From SIG578 sp964508295 (GTDB lineage: Bacteria > Bacillota > Clostridia > Oscillospirales > Ruminococcaceae), in contig CAZDSQ010000009.1 of NCBI GenBank assembly GCA_964508295.1, positions 1 to 39,983 on the forward strand: a stretch of DNA of 39,983 nucleotides, written 5' to 3'. Made by a program: the position numbers and the translations under genes. The first letter of the stretch is position 1; the number at the start of each line of letters is the position of its first letter. Below are positions 13,651 through 22,009 of this stretch, one piece after another. Under the pieces are notes generated by a model. The model was not told the origin of the DNA. It made no database searches and was given only the letters and a program-made list of their open reading frames with translations.

Positions 13651-14991
13651 ATGGCTTTTGAAGGGCTCTCAGAAAAACTGGGTGCGGTGTTTAAGCGCCT
13701 GCGCTCCAGAGGAAAGCTTAACGAAAAGGACATAAAAGAGGTCATGCGCGAGGTTCGCTTAGCGCTGTTAGAGGCCGACGTTAACTATAAGGTTGCTAAA
13801 GAGTTTACCGCCACTTTGAGTGAAAAGTGTATAGGCGAAAAGGTTTTAGAAAGCCTTACCCCCGCCCAGCAGGTAATCAAGATAGTCCATGAGGAGCTTA
13901 TCACCCTTATGGGCGAGGCGACCGCCAAGATAAATTACGCTTCAAAGGGTCCCACAGTCGTTATGATGTGCGGTCTGCAGGGAAGCGGTAAGACAACACA
14001 CAGCGCAAAGCTTGCGCTCTACTATAAAAATTTGGGTAAGCGTCCGTTGCTTGTAGCTTGCGATGTTTACAGACCTGCCGCTATCGACCAGCTTAAAGTC
14101 GTCGGCGAAAAGGCGGGGGTTGCGGTTTTTGAGATGGGAACAGAGAAGCCTGTCAAGATTGCCAAGGCCGCTCTTAAACACGCTAAGGACTATGGCAACG
14201 ACCTTGTAATTCTGGATACCGCGGGCCGCCTGCATATAGACGAAATCTTGATGGACGAGTTAAAGGGGCTCAAAAAGGAAATTGAGCCTAACGAGATTTT
14301 GTTCGTTGTTGACTCTATGATGGGTCAGGATGCGGTCAACGTTTCAAAGGCTTTTGACGAGGCGCTGGGTATTGACGGCGTTATCTTAACAAAGCTCGAC
14401 GGTGATACCCGAGGCGGTGCGGCGCTATCTATCCGCTCGGTAACGGGTAAACCAATTAAGTTTATCGGTGTCGGCGAAAAGCTCGGTGATTTGGAGCCCT
14501 TCCACCCCGACAGAATGGCTTCAAGAATTCTCGGAATGGGCGATATGCTCACCCTCATCGAAAAGGCGCAGACTGATTTTGACGAGAAAAAGGCTATCGA
14601 AATGGAAGCCAAGCTCCGTCAGAACAGCTTTGATTTAAACGACCTACTTGACCAGATGCAGCAGATAAAGAAGATGGGCTCTCTAAGCCAGATAATCGGG
14701 ATGCTCCCCGGCGGAAATAAAATTCGCGAGGAGGATATTGACGAAAAGCAGCTTGTTTACACAGAGGCGCTTATCCGGTCAATGACACCGCGCGAAAGGG
14801 AAAAGCCCTCTATCATAAACCCCGGCAGAAAGCGCAGAATTGCGGCGGGAAGCGGACTTCGCGTCGAGGATGTAAACCGCCTTTTAAAGCAGTATGAGCA
14901 GATGCAGAAAATGTTCAAGCAAATGAACAAAAAGGGCAAAAGAGGCCCGTCCTTGCCTATGGGCATGGGAAGAAATCCATTCGGTTTCTAA
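13651..14991 (+). CDS. ffh: Signal recognition particle protein Ffh
   Basis: SRP54-type GTPase that binds signal sequences and SRP RNA for co-translational membrane targeting, 446 aa. The NG domain has the P-loop GLQGSGKTT (108-116), DTAGRLHID and TKLDGDTRGGAALS. The M domain has the Met/Gly-rich MQQIKKMGSLSQIIGMLPG region, the SMTPRERxxPxIINPxRxxRIAxGSG RNA-binding pattern, and a Met-rich end. CGGGAG precedes ATG 13651. It lies between ylxM and rpsP as in many Firmicutes. Confidence 0.97.
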   Translation: MAFEGLSEKLGAVFKRLRSRGKLNEKDIKEVMREVRLALLEADVNYKVAKEFTATLSEKCIGEKVLESLTPAQQVIKIVHEELITLMGEATAKINYASKGPTVVMMCGLQGSGKTTHSAKLALYYKNLGKRPLLVACDVYRPAAIDQLKVVGEKAGVAVFEMGTEKPVKIAKAALKHAKDYGNDLVILDTAGRLHIDEILMDELKGLKKEIEPNEILFVVDSMMGQDAVNVSKAFDEALGIDGVILTKLDGDTRGGAALSIRSVTGKPIKFIGVGEKLGDLEPFHPDRMASRILGMGDMLTLIEKAQTDFDEKKAIEMEAKLRQNSFDLNDLLDQMQQIKKMGSLSQIIGMLPGGNKIREEDIDEKQLVYTEALIRSMTPREREKPSIINPGRKRRIAAGSGLRVEDVNRLLKQYEQMQKMFKQMNKKGKRGPSLPMGMGRNPFGF

Positions 14992-15041
14992 AATCCTTGT
15001 GATTTTATAAATAAAGTTATCAATTTTGGAGGTGAATATAA

Positions 15042-15284
15042 ATGGCAGTAAAGATCAGACTTAGAAGACTCGGTGCAAAGAAAGCTCCTTTCTATCGTAT
15101 CGTAGTTGCTGATTCGAGATATCCCCGTGACGGTAGATTCATCGAAGAGATCGGTTACTATGATCCCACCAAAGAGCCCAGCGTTGTAAAGGTAGACGCT
15201 GAGAAGGCACAGAAGTGGATTAAGAACGGCGCTCAGCCGACAGACACAGTCAAGAAGATCCTTAAGGATAACGGTATTGCTTAA
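15042..15284 (+). CDS. rpsP: 30S ribosomal protein S16
   Basis: 80-aa S16. The N-terminus is the family signature VKIRLRRLGAKKAPFYRIVV, followed by ADSRYPRDGRFIEEIGYYDP and a KWIKNGAQPTDTV helix. A strong GGAGGTG lies before ATG 15042, as expected for a highly translated gene. It is in the conserved ffh-rpsP-khpA-rimM-trmD order. Confidence 0.97.
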   Translation: MAVKIRLRRLGAKKAPFYRIVVADSRYPRDGRFIEEIGYYDPTKEPSVVKVDAEKAQKWIKNGAQPTDTVKKILKDNGIA

Positions 15285-15336
15285 GGGCATGCCGTTATCC
15301 CAAAGGTCAAAACTGACTTGAAAGGGGAAGCTTCGA

Positions 15337-15570
15337 ATGAAAGAATTACTCACAACTATCGTTGCTGGCCTCGTCGAGAATAAGGATGCTATTGAGATCA
15401 CCGTAAATGAGCCTAACGAGGAAGGCGTTATCGTTTATCACATTCAGGTAGCGCCCGATGATATGGGCCGTGTGATCGGCAAGCAGGGCAGAATTGCCAA
15501 AGCAATCAGAACTGTTATGAGATCCGCCTCGGTAAGAGCCAACCAGCGCATTTTGGTTGAAATAGACTGA
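15337..15570 (+). CDS. khpA: KhpA, single-KH-domain RNA-binding protein
   Basis: 77-aa KH protein (formerly YlqC). The GxxG loop is VIGKQGRIAKAIRTVMRSAS. KhpA forms a complex with KhpB/Jag and binds RNA, and in streptococci affects cell length. AAAGGGGAAG precedes ATG 15337. It lies 52 bp after rpsP in the usual position. Confidence 0.94.
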   Translation: MKELLTTIVAGLVENKDAIEITVNEPNEEGVIVYHIQVAPDDMGRVIGKQGRIAKAIRTVMRSASVRANQRILVEID

Positions 15571-15581
15571 TTTGAAAAAGG

Positions 15582-15609
15582 CGGGGAAAGCGCAGATGCG
15601 TTTTCCCCG
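15582..15609 (+). other. Stable hairpin between khpA and rimM
   Basis: Arms CGGGGAAA and TTTTCCCCG with an inner CGC-agat-GCG close into one stem. There is no T run, so it is more likely an mRNA stability or processing element than a full terminator. Confidence 0.5.
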
Positions 15610-15642
15610 TTGTGATTTCTTTCAGAAAAGGAGCGAAAAGTT

Positions 15643-16158
15643 ATGCAAAAAGATTTAATTGAATGCGGCAAGATAGTTTCAACTCAGGGAATACGTGGCG
15701 AGGTGAGAATTCAGCCTTGGTGCGACAGTCCTGATTTTCTCTTGGGCTTCAAGGCTTTTTACGCCCGTAGCGGCGAGTTAAAGCTCGAGGTTGAGGGCAG
15801 CAGAGTTAATAAAAACGTCGTTGTCGCAAAATTTAAAGGAATAGATTCGGTGGAAAGCGCTCAGGCGCTTCGCAACTTTGTAATATATATCGAGCGCAAA
15901 TCGCTAAAGCTCCCCAAGGGAACATACCTTGTGCGCGATCTTATCGGCCTTACGGTTGTGGACGCAGAGAGCGGCAAGGTTTACGGTAAGCTTTGCGACG
16001 TAACGCCGACCGGCGCAAGAGATGTTTATCACATAAAGACCCCCGAGGGCAAGGAGCTTTTGTTTCCCGCCATCCCCGAGGTAGTTCGCAAAACCGATGT
16101 TGAGGGCGGCAAAATGGAGATAACTGCGCTTAAAGGATTGTTTGACGATGAAGATTAG
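15643..16158 (+). CDS. rimM: Ribosome maturation factor RimM
   Basis: 16S rRNA-processing factor that binds S19 in the 30S head, 171 aa. The N-terminal RimM domain starts IECGKIVSTQGIRGEVRI. The C-terminal PRC-barrel shows YLVRDLIGLTVVDAESGK and ELLFPAIPEVV. AAAAGGAGCG precedes ATG 15643. Its last 11 bases overlap the start of trmD. Confidence 0.95.
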   Translation: MQKDLIECGKIVSTQGIRGEVRIQPWCDSPDFLLGFKAFYARSGELKLEVEGSRVNKNVVVAKFKGIDSVESAQALRNFVIYIERKSLKLPKGTYLVRDLIGLTVVDAESGKVYGKLCDVTPTGARDVYHIKTPEGKELLFPAIPEVVRKTDVEGGKMEITALKGLFDDED

Positions 16159-16930
16159 TATTATGACCCTTTTCCCCGAAATGTGCGAAACCGTTCTAAA
16201 CGAGAGCATTATCGGCAGGGCGAGAAAAAAGGACTTGTTTGAGGTCGAGTGCGTAAATATCCGCGATTTTGCGGGCAATAAGCACAATAGAGTTGACCAT
16301 ATTCTTTACGGCGGCGGAATGGGAATGCTTATGCAGGCAGAGCCTATTTACCAGTGCTATAAGTCGATTGAGGAAAAGAGTGAGGCTCGACCTCACGTAA
16401 TATACATGTCGCCGCAGGGCAAGAAATTTGACCAACAAAAAGCTAAGGAACTTCTCAGTTTTGAGCATCTTGTATTCCTCTGCGGACACTATGAGGGCGT
16501 TGACGAGAGGGTAATTGAGGAGATAGTAGACGAGGAAATTTCTATCGGCGACTTTGTTGTAACGGGCGGTGAGCTGCCTGCGCTGATGGTGTGTGACTGC
16601 GTCTTAAGAATGTGCGACGGAGTTCTTTCCGAGGATATCTGCTTTGAGGAGGAGAGCCACTATAACGGCCTTCTTGAATACCCGCACTACACACGCCCGC
16701 CTGTTTGGCGAGGTAAAGAGGTGCCCGAGGTGCTCTTAAGCGGTCACCACGCAAATATCGAGGACTGGCGCTTTAAAAAGGCATTAGAGCGCACAGAGGC
16801 AAAACGCCCCGATATGTTCGAGAGGTTTAAAAATGAGCACCCCGAGCTTTTGGAGCCTAAAAAAAGGCGCAAGCCTGTGAGGGTAAAGGAAAAGACAATG
16901 CCCTCAAACCCAAATAAAGAAAAAGAGTAG
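16148..16930 (+). CDS. trmD: tRNA (guanine-N1)-methyltransferase TrmD
   Basis: SPOUT methylase that makes m1G37 in tRNAs with G36, using SAM, 260 aa. Start MKISIMTLFPEMC; the knot motifs are FLCGHYEGVDERVIE and GDFVVTGGELPALMVCD, and the substrate loop PHYTRPPVWRGKEVPEVLLSG is intact. I use ATG 16148, which overlaps rimM by 11 bp; an in-frame TTG at 16142 is less likely. The C-terminus has a short Lys/Arg-rich extension (PKKRRKPVRVKEK). rplS, which normally follows trmD, is absent. Confidence 0.96.
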   Translation: MKISIMTLFPEMCETVLNESIIGRARKKDLFEVECVNIRDFAGNKHNRVDHILYGGGMGMLMQAEPIYQCYKSIEEKSEARPHVIYMSPQGKKFDQQKAKELLSFEHLVFLCGHYEGVDERVIEEIVDEEISIGDFVVTGGELPALMVCDCVLRMCDGVLSEDICFEEESHYNGLLEYPHYTRPPVWRGKEVPEVLLSGHHANIEDWRFKKALERTEAKRPDMFERFKNEHPELLEPKKRRKPVRVKEKTMPSNPNKEKE

Positions 16931-16948
16931 AGAACAGAGGTGAGAATT

Positions 16949-19180
16949 TTGGAAAACAAGGAGGTCCTTGAAATAATAGAGGGAACTGTTGAAGGTGTTG
17001 TTTTCCAAAATGAGCAGACCGGATATATCGTTCTTGAAATAGATGTTGCGGGCACGCTGGTTACCGCTGTCGGCGAGCTTGGCGAGGTTTACGAGGGCGA
17101 ACAGGTTCGCCTTACAGGAAAATTTGTTTCCCACCAGACCTATGGAACGCAGTTTAAAGCGCAGTTTTGCGAGCGTAGCCTGCCCAGCGGCGCAAATGAT
17201 ATTTTCAGGTATCTCTCGTCGGGAGTTATCAAGGGTGTCGGCGCAAAAACTGCCTCGGCAATTGTTGCCCTTTTCGGAGATAATACCCTTGAGGTCATCG
17301 AAAAAGAACCCGAAAGACTAAAGGCTGTAAGAGGAGTTTCAGAGTCCAAGGCGGCGCAGATAGGCAGAGAGTTTACAAGAATTTTCGGCGCAAGAACAGT
17401 TATGAAGGACCTTGCGGCGCTGTCTATAGGAGCGGGCGAGAGCATCCGCGCCTACAAAAAGTTTGGCGAGCGTGCGGCAGAGAGGGTAAGGCAGGACCCT
17501 TATGTTCTCTGCGGCGAGGATATAGGTCTATCCTTTGAGGCGGCGGACGCCATTGCAGAAAAGCTCGGCTTTTCCAAGGGCTCGCCCTGCCGAGTTCGCG
17601 CAGGGCTTTTGCACGTTATGCGCCACAATGTAGGCAACGGGCATACATATCTCCCTAAAGCAAAGCTGCTTTCCATAACCACTGCTTTTTTAAATGCCGA
17701 CGATGCTGATTTTGAGGCAGAGCTTGACCGGCTTTTCGGCAGCAATCTCTTGGTTGAGGACGAGGTCAGCGGCACTGCGGCGGTTTTCCTGCCTGTTTAC
17801 CACTCCTGCGAAAGCTACATAGCATACAGAGTTACGAGGATGCTCCAAGAGGAAACCGAGGTCCCCGAAAATATAGATAAGCTGATAGAAAAAACCGAAA
17901 AGGAGCTTTCCATTTCTTATGCAAGGCTTCAAAAGTCTGCCGTAAAGCAGGCTTTAACTCAAAATATATTTATCCTAACAGGCGGCCCCGGCACAGGCAA
18001 AACCACCGCCCTAAACGGCATAATCTCACTTTTTGAGCGGCAGAACATGAGGGTTCTGCTTGCCGCACCGACGGGTCGAGCGGCTCAGCGAATGAGCGAG
18101 GTAACTGGCAGAGAGGCTAAAACTGTCCATAGGCTTTTGGAGGTCGCGTATAGCGAAAACGATATGCCGCGCTTTCAGCGCAATGAGCAAAATCCCCTTA
18201 AGGCTGACGTTGTTATTGTAGACGAAATTTCAATGGTCGACGTTGTGCTGTTCGCATCGCTTTTAAAGGCACTGCCTCAGGGAGCAAGGCTTATAATGGT
18301 TGGCGATAGCGACCAGCTCCCCTCGGTAGGAGCGGGCAGGGTGTTAAAAGACCTTTGCATCGACGATTTTGTTCCGACCGTGAAACTTACCGAGGTTTTC
18401 CGCCAAGCCGCACAAAGCGCAATCGTTACCAATGCGCACCTTATTGTTCGCGGCGACCTGCCAGAGCTTCACCACAAGGATAATGACTTTTTCTTTTTAA
18501 AGCGCGAGAGCGCCGAAAAGGTCGCTGATACGGTGGTAGACCTATGTGTCCGCCGCCTGCCTAAAAGCTACGGCGTTTCGCCCTTAAAGGATATTCAGGT
18601 ACTATGTCCCGGCAGAAAGGGAGAGCTTGGAACACAGGAGCTTAACCGCAGATTGCAGGCGGCACTAAACCCGCCCGAGCGCACAAAAGGGGAACACACC
18701 TTTGCGGGTGTGACATACCGAAGCGGCGACCGCGTTATGCAGATAAAGAATAATTATGATATAGTATGGGTCAAACCCAACGGCGAAAACGGGCTTGGGG
18801 TGTATAATGGAGATATTGGCATAATAACCGCTATCGATAAATTAAGTTCCACTTTGAAAATCGTTTTTGATGACAGAGAGGTGCTTTACCCCTTTGATCT
18901 GCTTTACGAGTTGGAACACGCTTATGCCATAACTGTTCACAAAAGTCAGGGCAGTGAGTATCCTATGGTTATCCTGCCACTGTTTAAATATTTCGATAAA
19001 CTTTATTACAGAAATCTGCTTTACACCGCCGTTACCCGAGCAAAAGAGCTGCTTGCGATAGTCGGCGATGAGGGCGCAGTGTCCAAAATGGTGCAAAATA
19101 ACCGCAAAATTGAGCGCTACACCGCTCTTGGTTACTTATTAAAGAAAAGCCTTGCAGAATACGAAACCCTTGGATTTTAA
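16949..19180 (+). CDS. recD2: RecD2-family ATP-dependent DNA helicase
   Basis: Superfamily 1B 5'-3' helicase acting in repair outside RecBCD, about 743 aa. N-terminal OB-like part, then helix-hairpin-helix motifs (SGVIKGVGAKTASAIVALFG). Walker A is LTGGPGTGKTTALNGI (near 345), Walker B VIVDEISMVD, motif III MVGDSDQLPSVGAG, and the C-terminal motif ITVHKSQGSEYPMVILPL. Start: AGAGGTG at 16937-16942 suits TTG 16949 (MENKEVLEII) best; an in-frame GTG at 16940 overlaps the ribosome binding site. It follows trmD after 18 bp and probably belongs to the same operon, an unusual neighbour for that block. Confidence 0.94.
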   Translation: MENKEVLEIIEGTVEGVVFQNEQTGYIVLEIDVAGTLVTAVGELGEVYEGEQVRLTGKFVSHQTYGTQFKAQFCERSLPSGANDIFRYLSSGVIKGVGAKTASAIVALFGDNTLEVIEKEPERLKAVRGVSESKAAQIGREFTRIFGARTVMKDLAALSIGAGESIRAYKKFGERAAERVRQDPYVLCGEDIGLSFEAADAIAEKLGFSKGSPCRVRAGLLHVMRHNVGNGHTYLPKAKLLSITTAFLNADDADFEAELDRLFGSNLLVEDEVSGTAAVFLPVYHSCESYIAYRVTRMLQEETEVPENIDKLIEKTEKELSISYARLQKSAVKQALTQNIFILTGGPGTGKTTALNGIISLFERQNMRVLLAAPTGRAAQRMSEVTGREAKTVHRLLEVAYSENDMPRFQRNEQNPLKADVVIVDEISMVDVVLFASLLKALPQGARLIMVGDSDQLPSVGAGRVLKDLCIDDFVPTVKLTEVFRQAAQSAIVTNAHLIVRGDLPELHHKDNDFFFLKRESAEKVADTVVDLCVRRLPKSYGVSPLKDIQVLCPGRKGELGTQELNRRLQAALNPPERTKGEHTFAGVTYRSGDRVMQIKNNYDIVWVKPNGENGLGVYNGDIGIITAIDKLSSTLKIVFDDREVLYPFDLLYELEHAYAITVHKSQGSEYPMVILPLFKYFDKLYYRNLLYTAVTRAKELLAIVGDEGAVSKMVQNNRKIERYTALGYLLKKSLAEYETLGF

Positions 19181-19183
19181 GCA

Positions 19184-19222
19184 AAAAACCGATGATTAGG
19201 CAAAGCCTAATCATCGGTTTTT
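19184..19222. terminator. Bidirectional terminator between recD2 and the GIY-YIG gene
   Basis: An 18-bp inverted repeat (AAAAACCGATGATTAGGC and its complement) with an AAA loop has A and T flanks on both sides. The stop codon of the GIY-YIG gene lies inside the stem. Confidence 0.88.
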
Positions 19223-19530
19223 ATGTTTGTGTAGCTGTCAGCGTCTATTTTCTCCCCAAAAAGCTCAGAAATCAGGCTTGGGTTTAAAATTAACTGCTCC
19301 TTTTTCGCTTTTGTAAGCCTTTTTAGGTGAAATTCAAGCTTAGATGCAAGTGTGCGGCTATCGGAGCGCCAGAGGCACTCAAATTTTTCGGCACCGTGGG
19401 AGCATGTGTATTTTGCGCTCTTTTCGTTTTTCGCCTTGTGCTCGCCGAGCCTTCGCGCAGGGTCGGTTGTGATGCCGCAGTAAAGCGAGTTGTCGGCGCA
19501 CCGTAGCATATAGGTATAAAACTCAGCCAT
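19207..19530 (-). CDS. GIY-YIG nuclease-domain protein (YazA/UPF0213 type)
   Basis: 107-aa single-domain protein. The start FYTYMLRCADNSLYCGIT supplies the Y..Y and YCGIT form of the GIY-YIG signature, followed by the catalytic Arg in DPARRLGEHKAK and by Glu in KLEFHLKRLTKAKK. Members such as YhbQ/YazA are thought to act on branched or damaged DNA, though roles are poorly defined. It ends inside the terminator shared with recD2 and lies 8 bp after tsaD, so it is probably the last gene of that minus-strand operon. Confidence 0.88.
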   Translation of the reverse strand: MAEFYTYMLRCADNSLYCGITTDPARRLGEHKAKNEKSAKYTCSHGAEKFECLWRSDSRTLASKLEFHLKRLTKAKKEQLILNPSLISELFGEKIDADSYTNIKTDD

Positions 19531-19538
19531 AACAGCAC

Positions 19539-20567
19539 CTATTTGTTAAAATCGGGATTTGCGATGTCCATTGTGGCGTAGGCGTTGAGCGAAAGGGGAG
19601 CGCGCACACCCGCAAGGAACTCGTAATAGCCTTGCGCGCCTATCATAGCGGCATTGTCGCCGCAGAGAGAAAGCGGCGGGTAATAGAGGGAGCAGCCCTC
19701 TTTTTCTGCCTTGGCTTTGAGCATTGACCTAAGCCCGCTGTTTGCGCAAACTCCGCCCGCCGCAACTATGGTTTTAACCCCCAAATCGCGAGCGGCCTTA
19801 AAGAGATGGTCTGTCAGAATGTCGCAAACTGTGTGTTGGAAAGAGGCGCAAAGGTCGTTAAGGTCAATTTCCTCGCCCTTCATCTTGGCGTTGTTTAAGG
19901 TGTTAAGAACAGCGGTTTTAAGTCCGGAAAAGCTGTAGTCGTAAGGCGTGTCAAGATGCGGGTGGGGAAGCTTAAAAGCGGTTTTGTCGCCGAGGGCGGC
20001 GCGCTTGTCTATCTCAATTCCGCCGGGATAACTAAAGCCCATTGCTCTTGCCGCCTTGTCAAAGGCCTCGCCTGCCGCGTCGTCGCGTGTCCTGCCGATA
20101 ACCTCAAAGTCGGTGTAATCGCGCACCAAAACTATGTGGCTGTGTCCGCCCGATGCAATAAGGCAGAGAAAGGGCGGTCTTGGAGCATTCTCGCAAAGGT
20201 AGTTTGCGGCAACGTGGCCGCGCAGGTGATGAACCGGAACGAGCGGCTTGTCTAAGGTAAGGCTCAGAGCCTTGGCGTAGTTAACGCCGACTAAAAGCGA
20301 GCCGATAAGACCGGGCGCCGCAGTAACGGCGATGGCATCAATATCCTCTTTTTTTATTCCTGCGTCTGAGATTGCCATGTCAACGGTGTGCGAAATTGAC
20401 TCGATATGCATTCTCGAGGCAATTTCGGGAACGACTCCCCCAAAAAGTCGATGCCTCTCGATTTGAGTAAGAACAACATTGGATAGTATTTCTCGCCCGT
20501 TTTTTATAACGGCGGCGGCAGTTTCGTCGCAGGAGGACTCAATGCCGAGAATCAGTATATCATTCAT
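19539..20567 (-). CDS. tsaD: tRNA N6-threonylcarbamoyladenosine transferase subunit TsaD
   Basis: Catalytic ASKHA-fold subunit that transfers threonylcarbamoyl from the AMP adduct to A37 of ANN-decoding tRNAs, 342 aa. Motifs: LGIESSCDETAAAV, AVTAAPGLIGSLLVG, the metal-binding VHHLRGHVAANY, IASGGHSHIVLV and DDAAGEAFDKAARAMG. GGGTGATATT precedes ATG 20567. It follows rimI directly; tsaB and tsaE, often in the same operon, are not in this window. Confidence 0.96.
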   Translation of the reverse strand: MNDILILGIESSCDETAAAVIKNGREILSNVVLTQIERHRLFGGVVPEIASRMHIESISHTVDMAISDAGIKKEDIDAIAVTAAPGLIGSLLVGVNYAKALSLTLDKPLVPVHHLRGHVAANYLCENAPRPPFLCLIASGGHSHIVLVRDYTDFEVIGRTRDDAAGEAFDKAARAMGFSYPGGIEIDKRAALGDKTAFKLPHPHLDTPYDYSFSGLKTAVLNTLNNAKMKGEEIDLNDLCASFQHTVCDILTDHLFKAARDLGVKTIVAAGGVCANSGLRSMLKAKAEKEGCSLYYPPLSLCGDNAAMIGAQGYYEFLAGVRAPLSLNAYATMDIANPDFNK

Positions 20568-20579
20568 AATATCACCCTG

Positions 20580-21023
20580 TCAGTTTAAGGAAAGCTTCAT
20601 AATGTAGGCGTTTTCGATAGGATTTCTGTAAAAATCCTTGCGCTCGCCGCAGATTACAAAACCGAATTTCTGGTACAATTTTTGCGCCGCGCCGTTAGAT
20701 AGGCGCACCTCTAAGAAAATGGATTCGGAATTTTCGGCTTTAAGAGCCTTGATAAGAGCCTCCAAAAGATGCGAGGCAACTCCTTGCCTGCGCGCAGTCT
20801 CGCTTACTGCAACATTTGTTATACTGCCCTCACCGCAAACGAGGATGCAGCCGATGTAGCCCAGAACCTCTCCGCCTTGAAGCGCTACAAAAAATCGGGC
20901 GTTTGGGTTTTGTAGCTCCTCTTTAAGAGAGGCCGCTGACCAAGGGTCCTTAAAGCACTCTTTTTCGAGGGCGGCTATGCCCTCGATCTCGAGCTCGGAC
21001 ATAGGAATAATATGTATCTCCAT
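20580..21023 (-). CDS. rimI: Ribosomal protein S18-alanine N-acetyltransferase RimI-like
   Basis: 147-aa GNAT protein. A motif reading LEKECFKDPWSAASLKEEL near the start is typical of RimI. The acetyl-CoA loop is ETARRQGVASHLLEAL, followed by FLEVRLSNGAAQKLYQKFGF and a Tyr-rich end. It is encoded just upstream of tsaD with a 12-bp gap, the common rimI-tsaD pairing, which supports the name. The true protein substrate has not been shown for this lineage. Confidence 0.9.
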   Translation of the reverse strand: MEIHIIPMSELEIEGIAALEKECFKDPWSAASLKEELQNPNARFFVALQGGEVLGYIGCILVCGEGSITNVAVSETARRQGVASHLLEALIKALKAENSESIFLEVRLSNGAAQKLYQKFGFVICGERKDFYRNPIENAYIMKLSLN

Positions 21024-21024
21024 T

Positions 21025-21447
21025 TTAGCCCTCCTTAAAAAAGCGGGACTTTATCTGCAAGTAAAGCTCTTTGGCGCACTCTTTGTAAACCGAGAGGTCT
21101 TGCATATATGGGTCAACTATCTCGGGGTCGGCAACGGTAAGTTTGTCAGTGCAGTCGGGGAAAAGGGAAATGAGCGCGGCGGCGTGCCGAGCTGTCATGG
21201 CAAAGATAACGTCGGCCTTTTCTACAAGGTCGGCGCTTACCATTTTGGCCGTGTGCTCTGATAGGTCAATGCCGTAAAGCTCGTCTACTGCCAAAACTGC
21301 ATTTTGCGAGGCGGGAGCGGGATAGGCCGCAACACCGCAACTATCGGCGCAAATCTTTGCACCGCGCTCTTTTGCAAGATAGGTGCATATAGCGCTCGCC
21401 ATAGCGCTTCGGCAGGTGTTCCCCGTGCATACAAACAAAATGTTCAT
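21025..21447 (-). CDS. Low-molecular-weight phosphatase, YwlE-like protein-arginine phosphatase
   Basis: 140-aa LMW phosphatase. The P-loop is CTGNTCRS (Cys7 to Ser14), with nucleophile Cys7 and Arg13. The general-acid Asp lies in VADPEIVDPYMQDLSVY, in the family's DPxxxxxxxY form. Thr11 replaces the Ile/Val found in phosphotyrosine enzymes; in Bacillus YwlE the same Thr gives specificity for phosphoarginine, the mark made by McsB on proteins such as CtsR. The arginine assignment is therefore inferred from that residue. No mcsB is in this window. It is one base from rimI, in the same operon. Confidence 0.85.
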   Translation of the reverse strand: MNILFVCTGNTCRSAMASAICTYLAKERGAKICADSCGVAAYPAPASQNAVLAVDELYGIDLSEHTAKMVSADLVEKADVIFAMTARHAAALISLFPDCTDKLTVADPEIVDPYMQDLSVYKECAKELYLQIKSRFFKEG

Positions 21448-21458
21448 TTATTTTCCTT

Positions 21459-21995
21459 TCAGCGCAGGCGGCGCAGTTTGGGCATAACCTTGTAGATCAA
21501 AAGGGTTATAAGCCGAGTTAAAGCAATGTCAAAAACAACAAAAACGATCTCGCAGACAAGCACAAAAATTCCTAATCCCACTTTTCCGAATTCTGAATAC
21601 TCTGCGAGTAAAATGTCCATTCCGAATATCAGAATGGTAAGAAGTACGCCGACTAAAATTGCCGCGTTGAAAATAAGCAGTTTCAGCACCCACTCAAGCC
21701 ATCTTTTGCGGCACTTTTCGATTATGCCCTTTATAATAGGATAGTAGCCGAAAAAGACAATAAAGGAGATGACGGCGGTGTGGTCGCTTGAAACAAAGAG
21801 GGACAGGAGTGAAACTCCCGCGTAGACGAGTAGCGCCCACTTTCTGCCAATCTCAAGATTTATAACTATCAAAAGCGCACCCGCTATTGCGGGAAATGCA
21901 AAGGAAGCAAAGGGGAAAACGCTGGTCGCAAGCATAAAGATGGTCGACAGCGCCATAAAAACCGCGCCGAGCGCGATCTTATAACTCGCTTTCAT
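21459..21995 (-). CDS. Multi-pass membrane protein of unknown function (S-component-like topology)
   Basis: 178-aa protein with about five hydrophobic helices: GAVFMALSTIFMLATSVFPF, a second around AIAGALLIVINLEIG, a third around LLVYAGVSLLSLFV, then KLLIFNAAILVGVLLTILIFG and a C-terminal pair. A basic cytoplasmic loop (KCRKRWLEW) and basic tail (MPKLRRLR) suit an inner-membrane protein. The layout recalls ECF-transporter S components, but I see no substrate-specific motif and do not claim it. It lies between the phosphatase and a J-domain gene in one operon. Confidence 0.72.
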   Translation of the reverse strand: MKASYKIALGAVFMALSTIFMLATSVFPFASFAFPAIAGALLIVINLEIGRKWALLVYAGVSLLSLFVSSDHTAVISFIVFFGYYPIIKGIIEKCRKRWLEWVLKLLIFNAAILVGVLLTILIFGMDILLAEYSEFGKVGLGIFVLVCEIVFVVFDIALTRLITLLIYKVMPKLRRLR

Positions 21996-22009
21996 AAAAT
22001 GCGCCTCCT

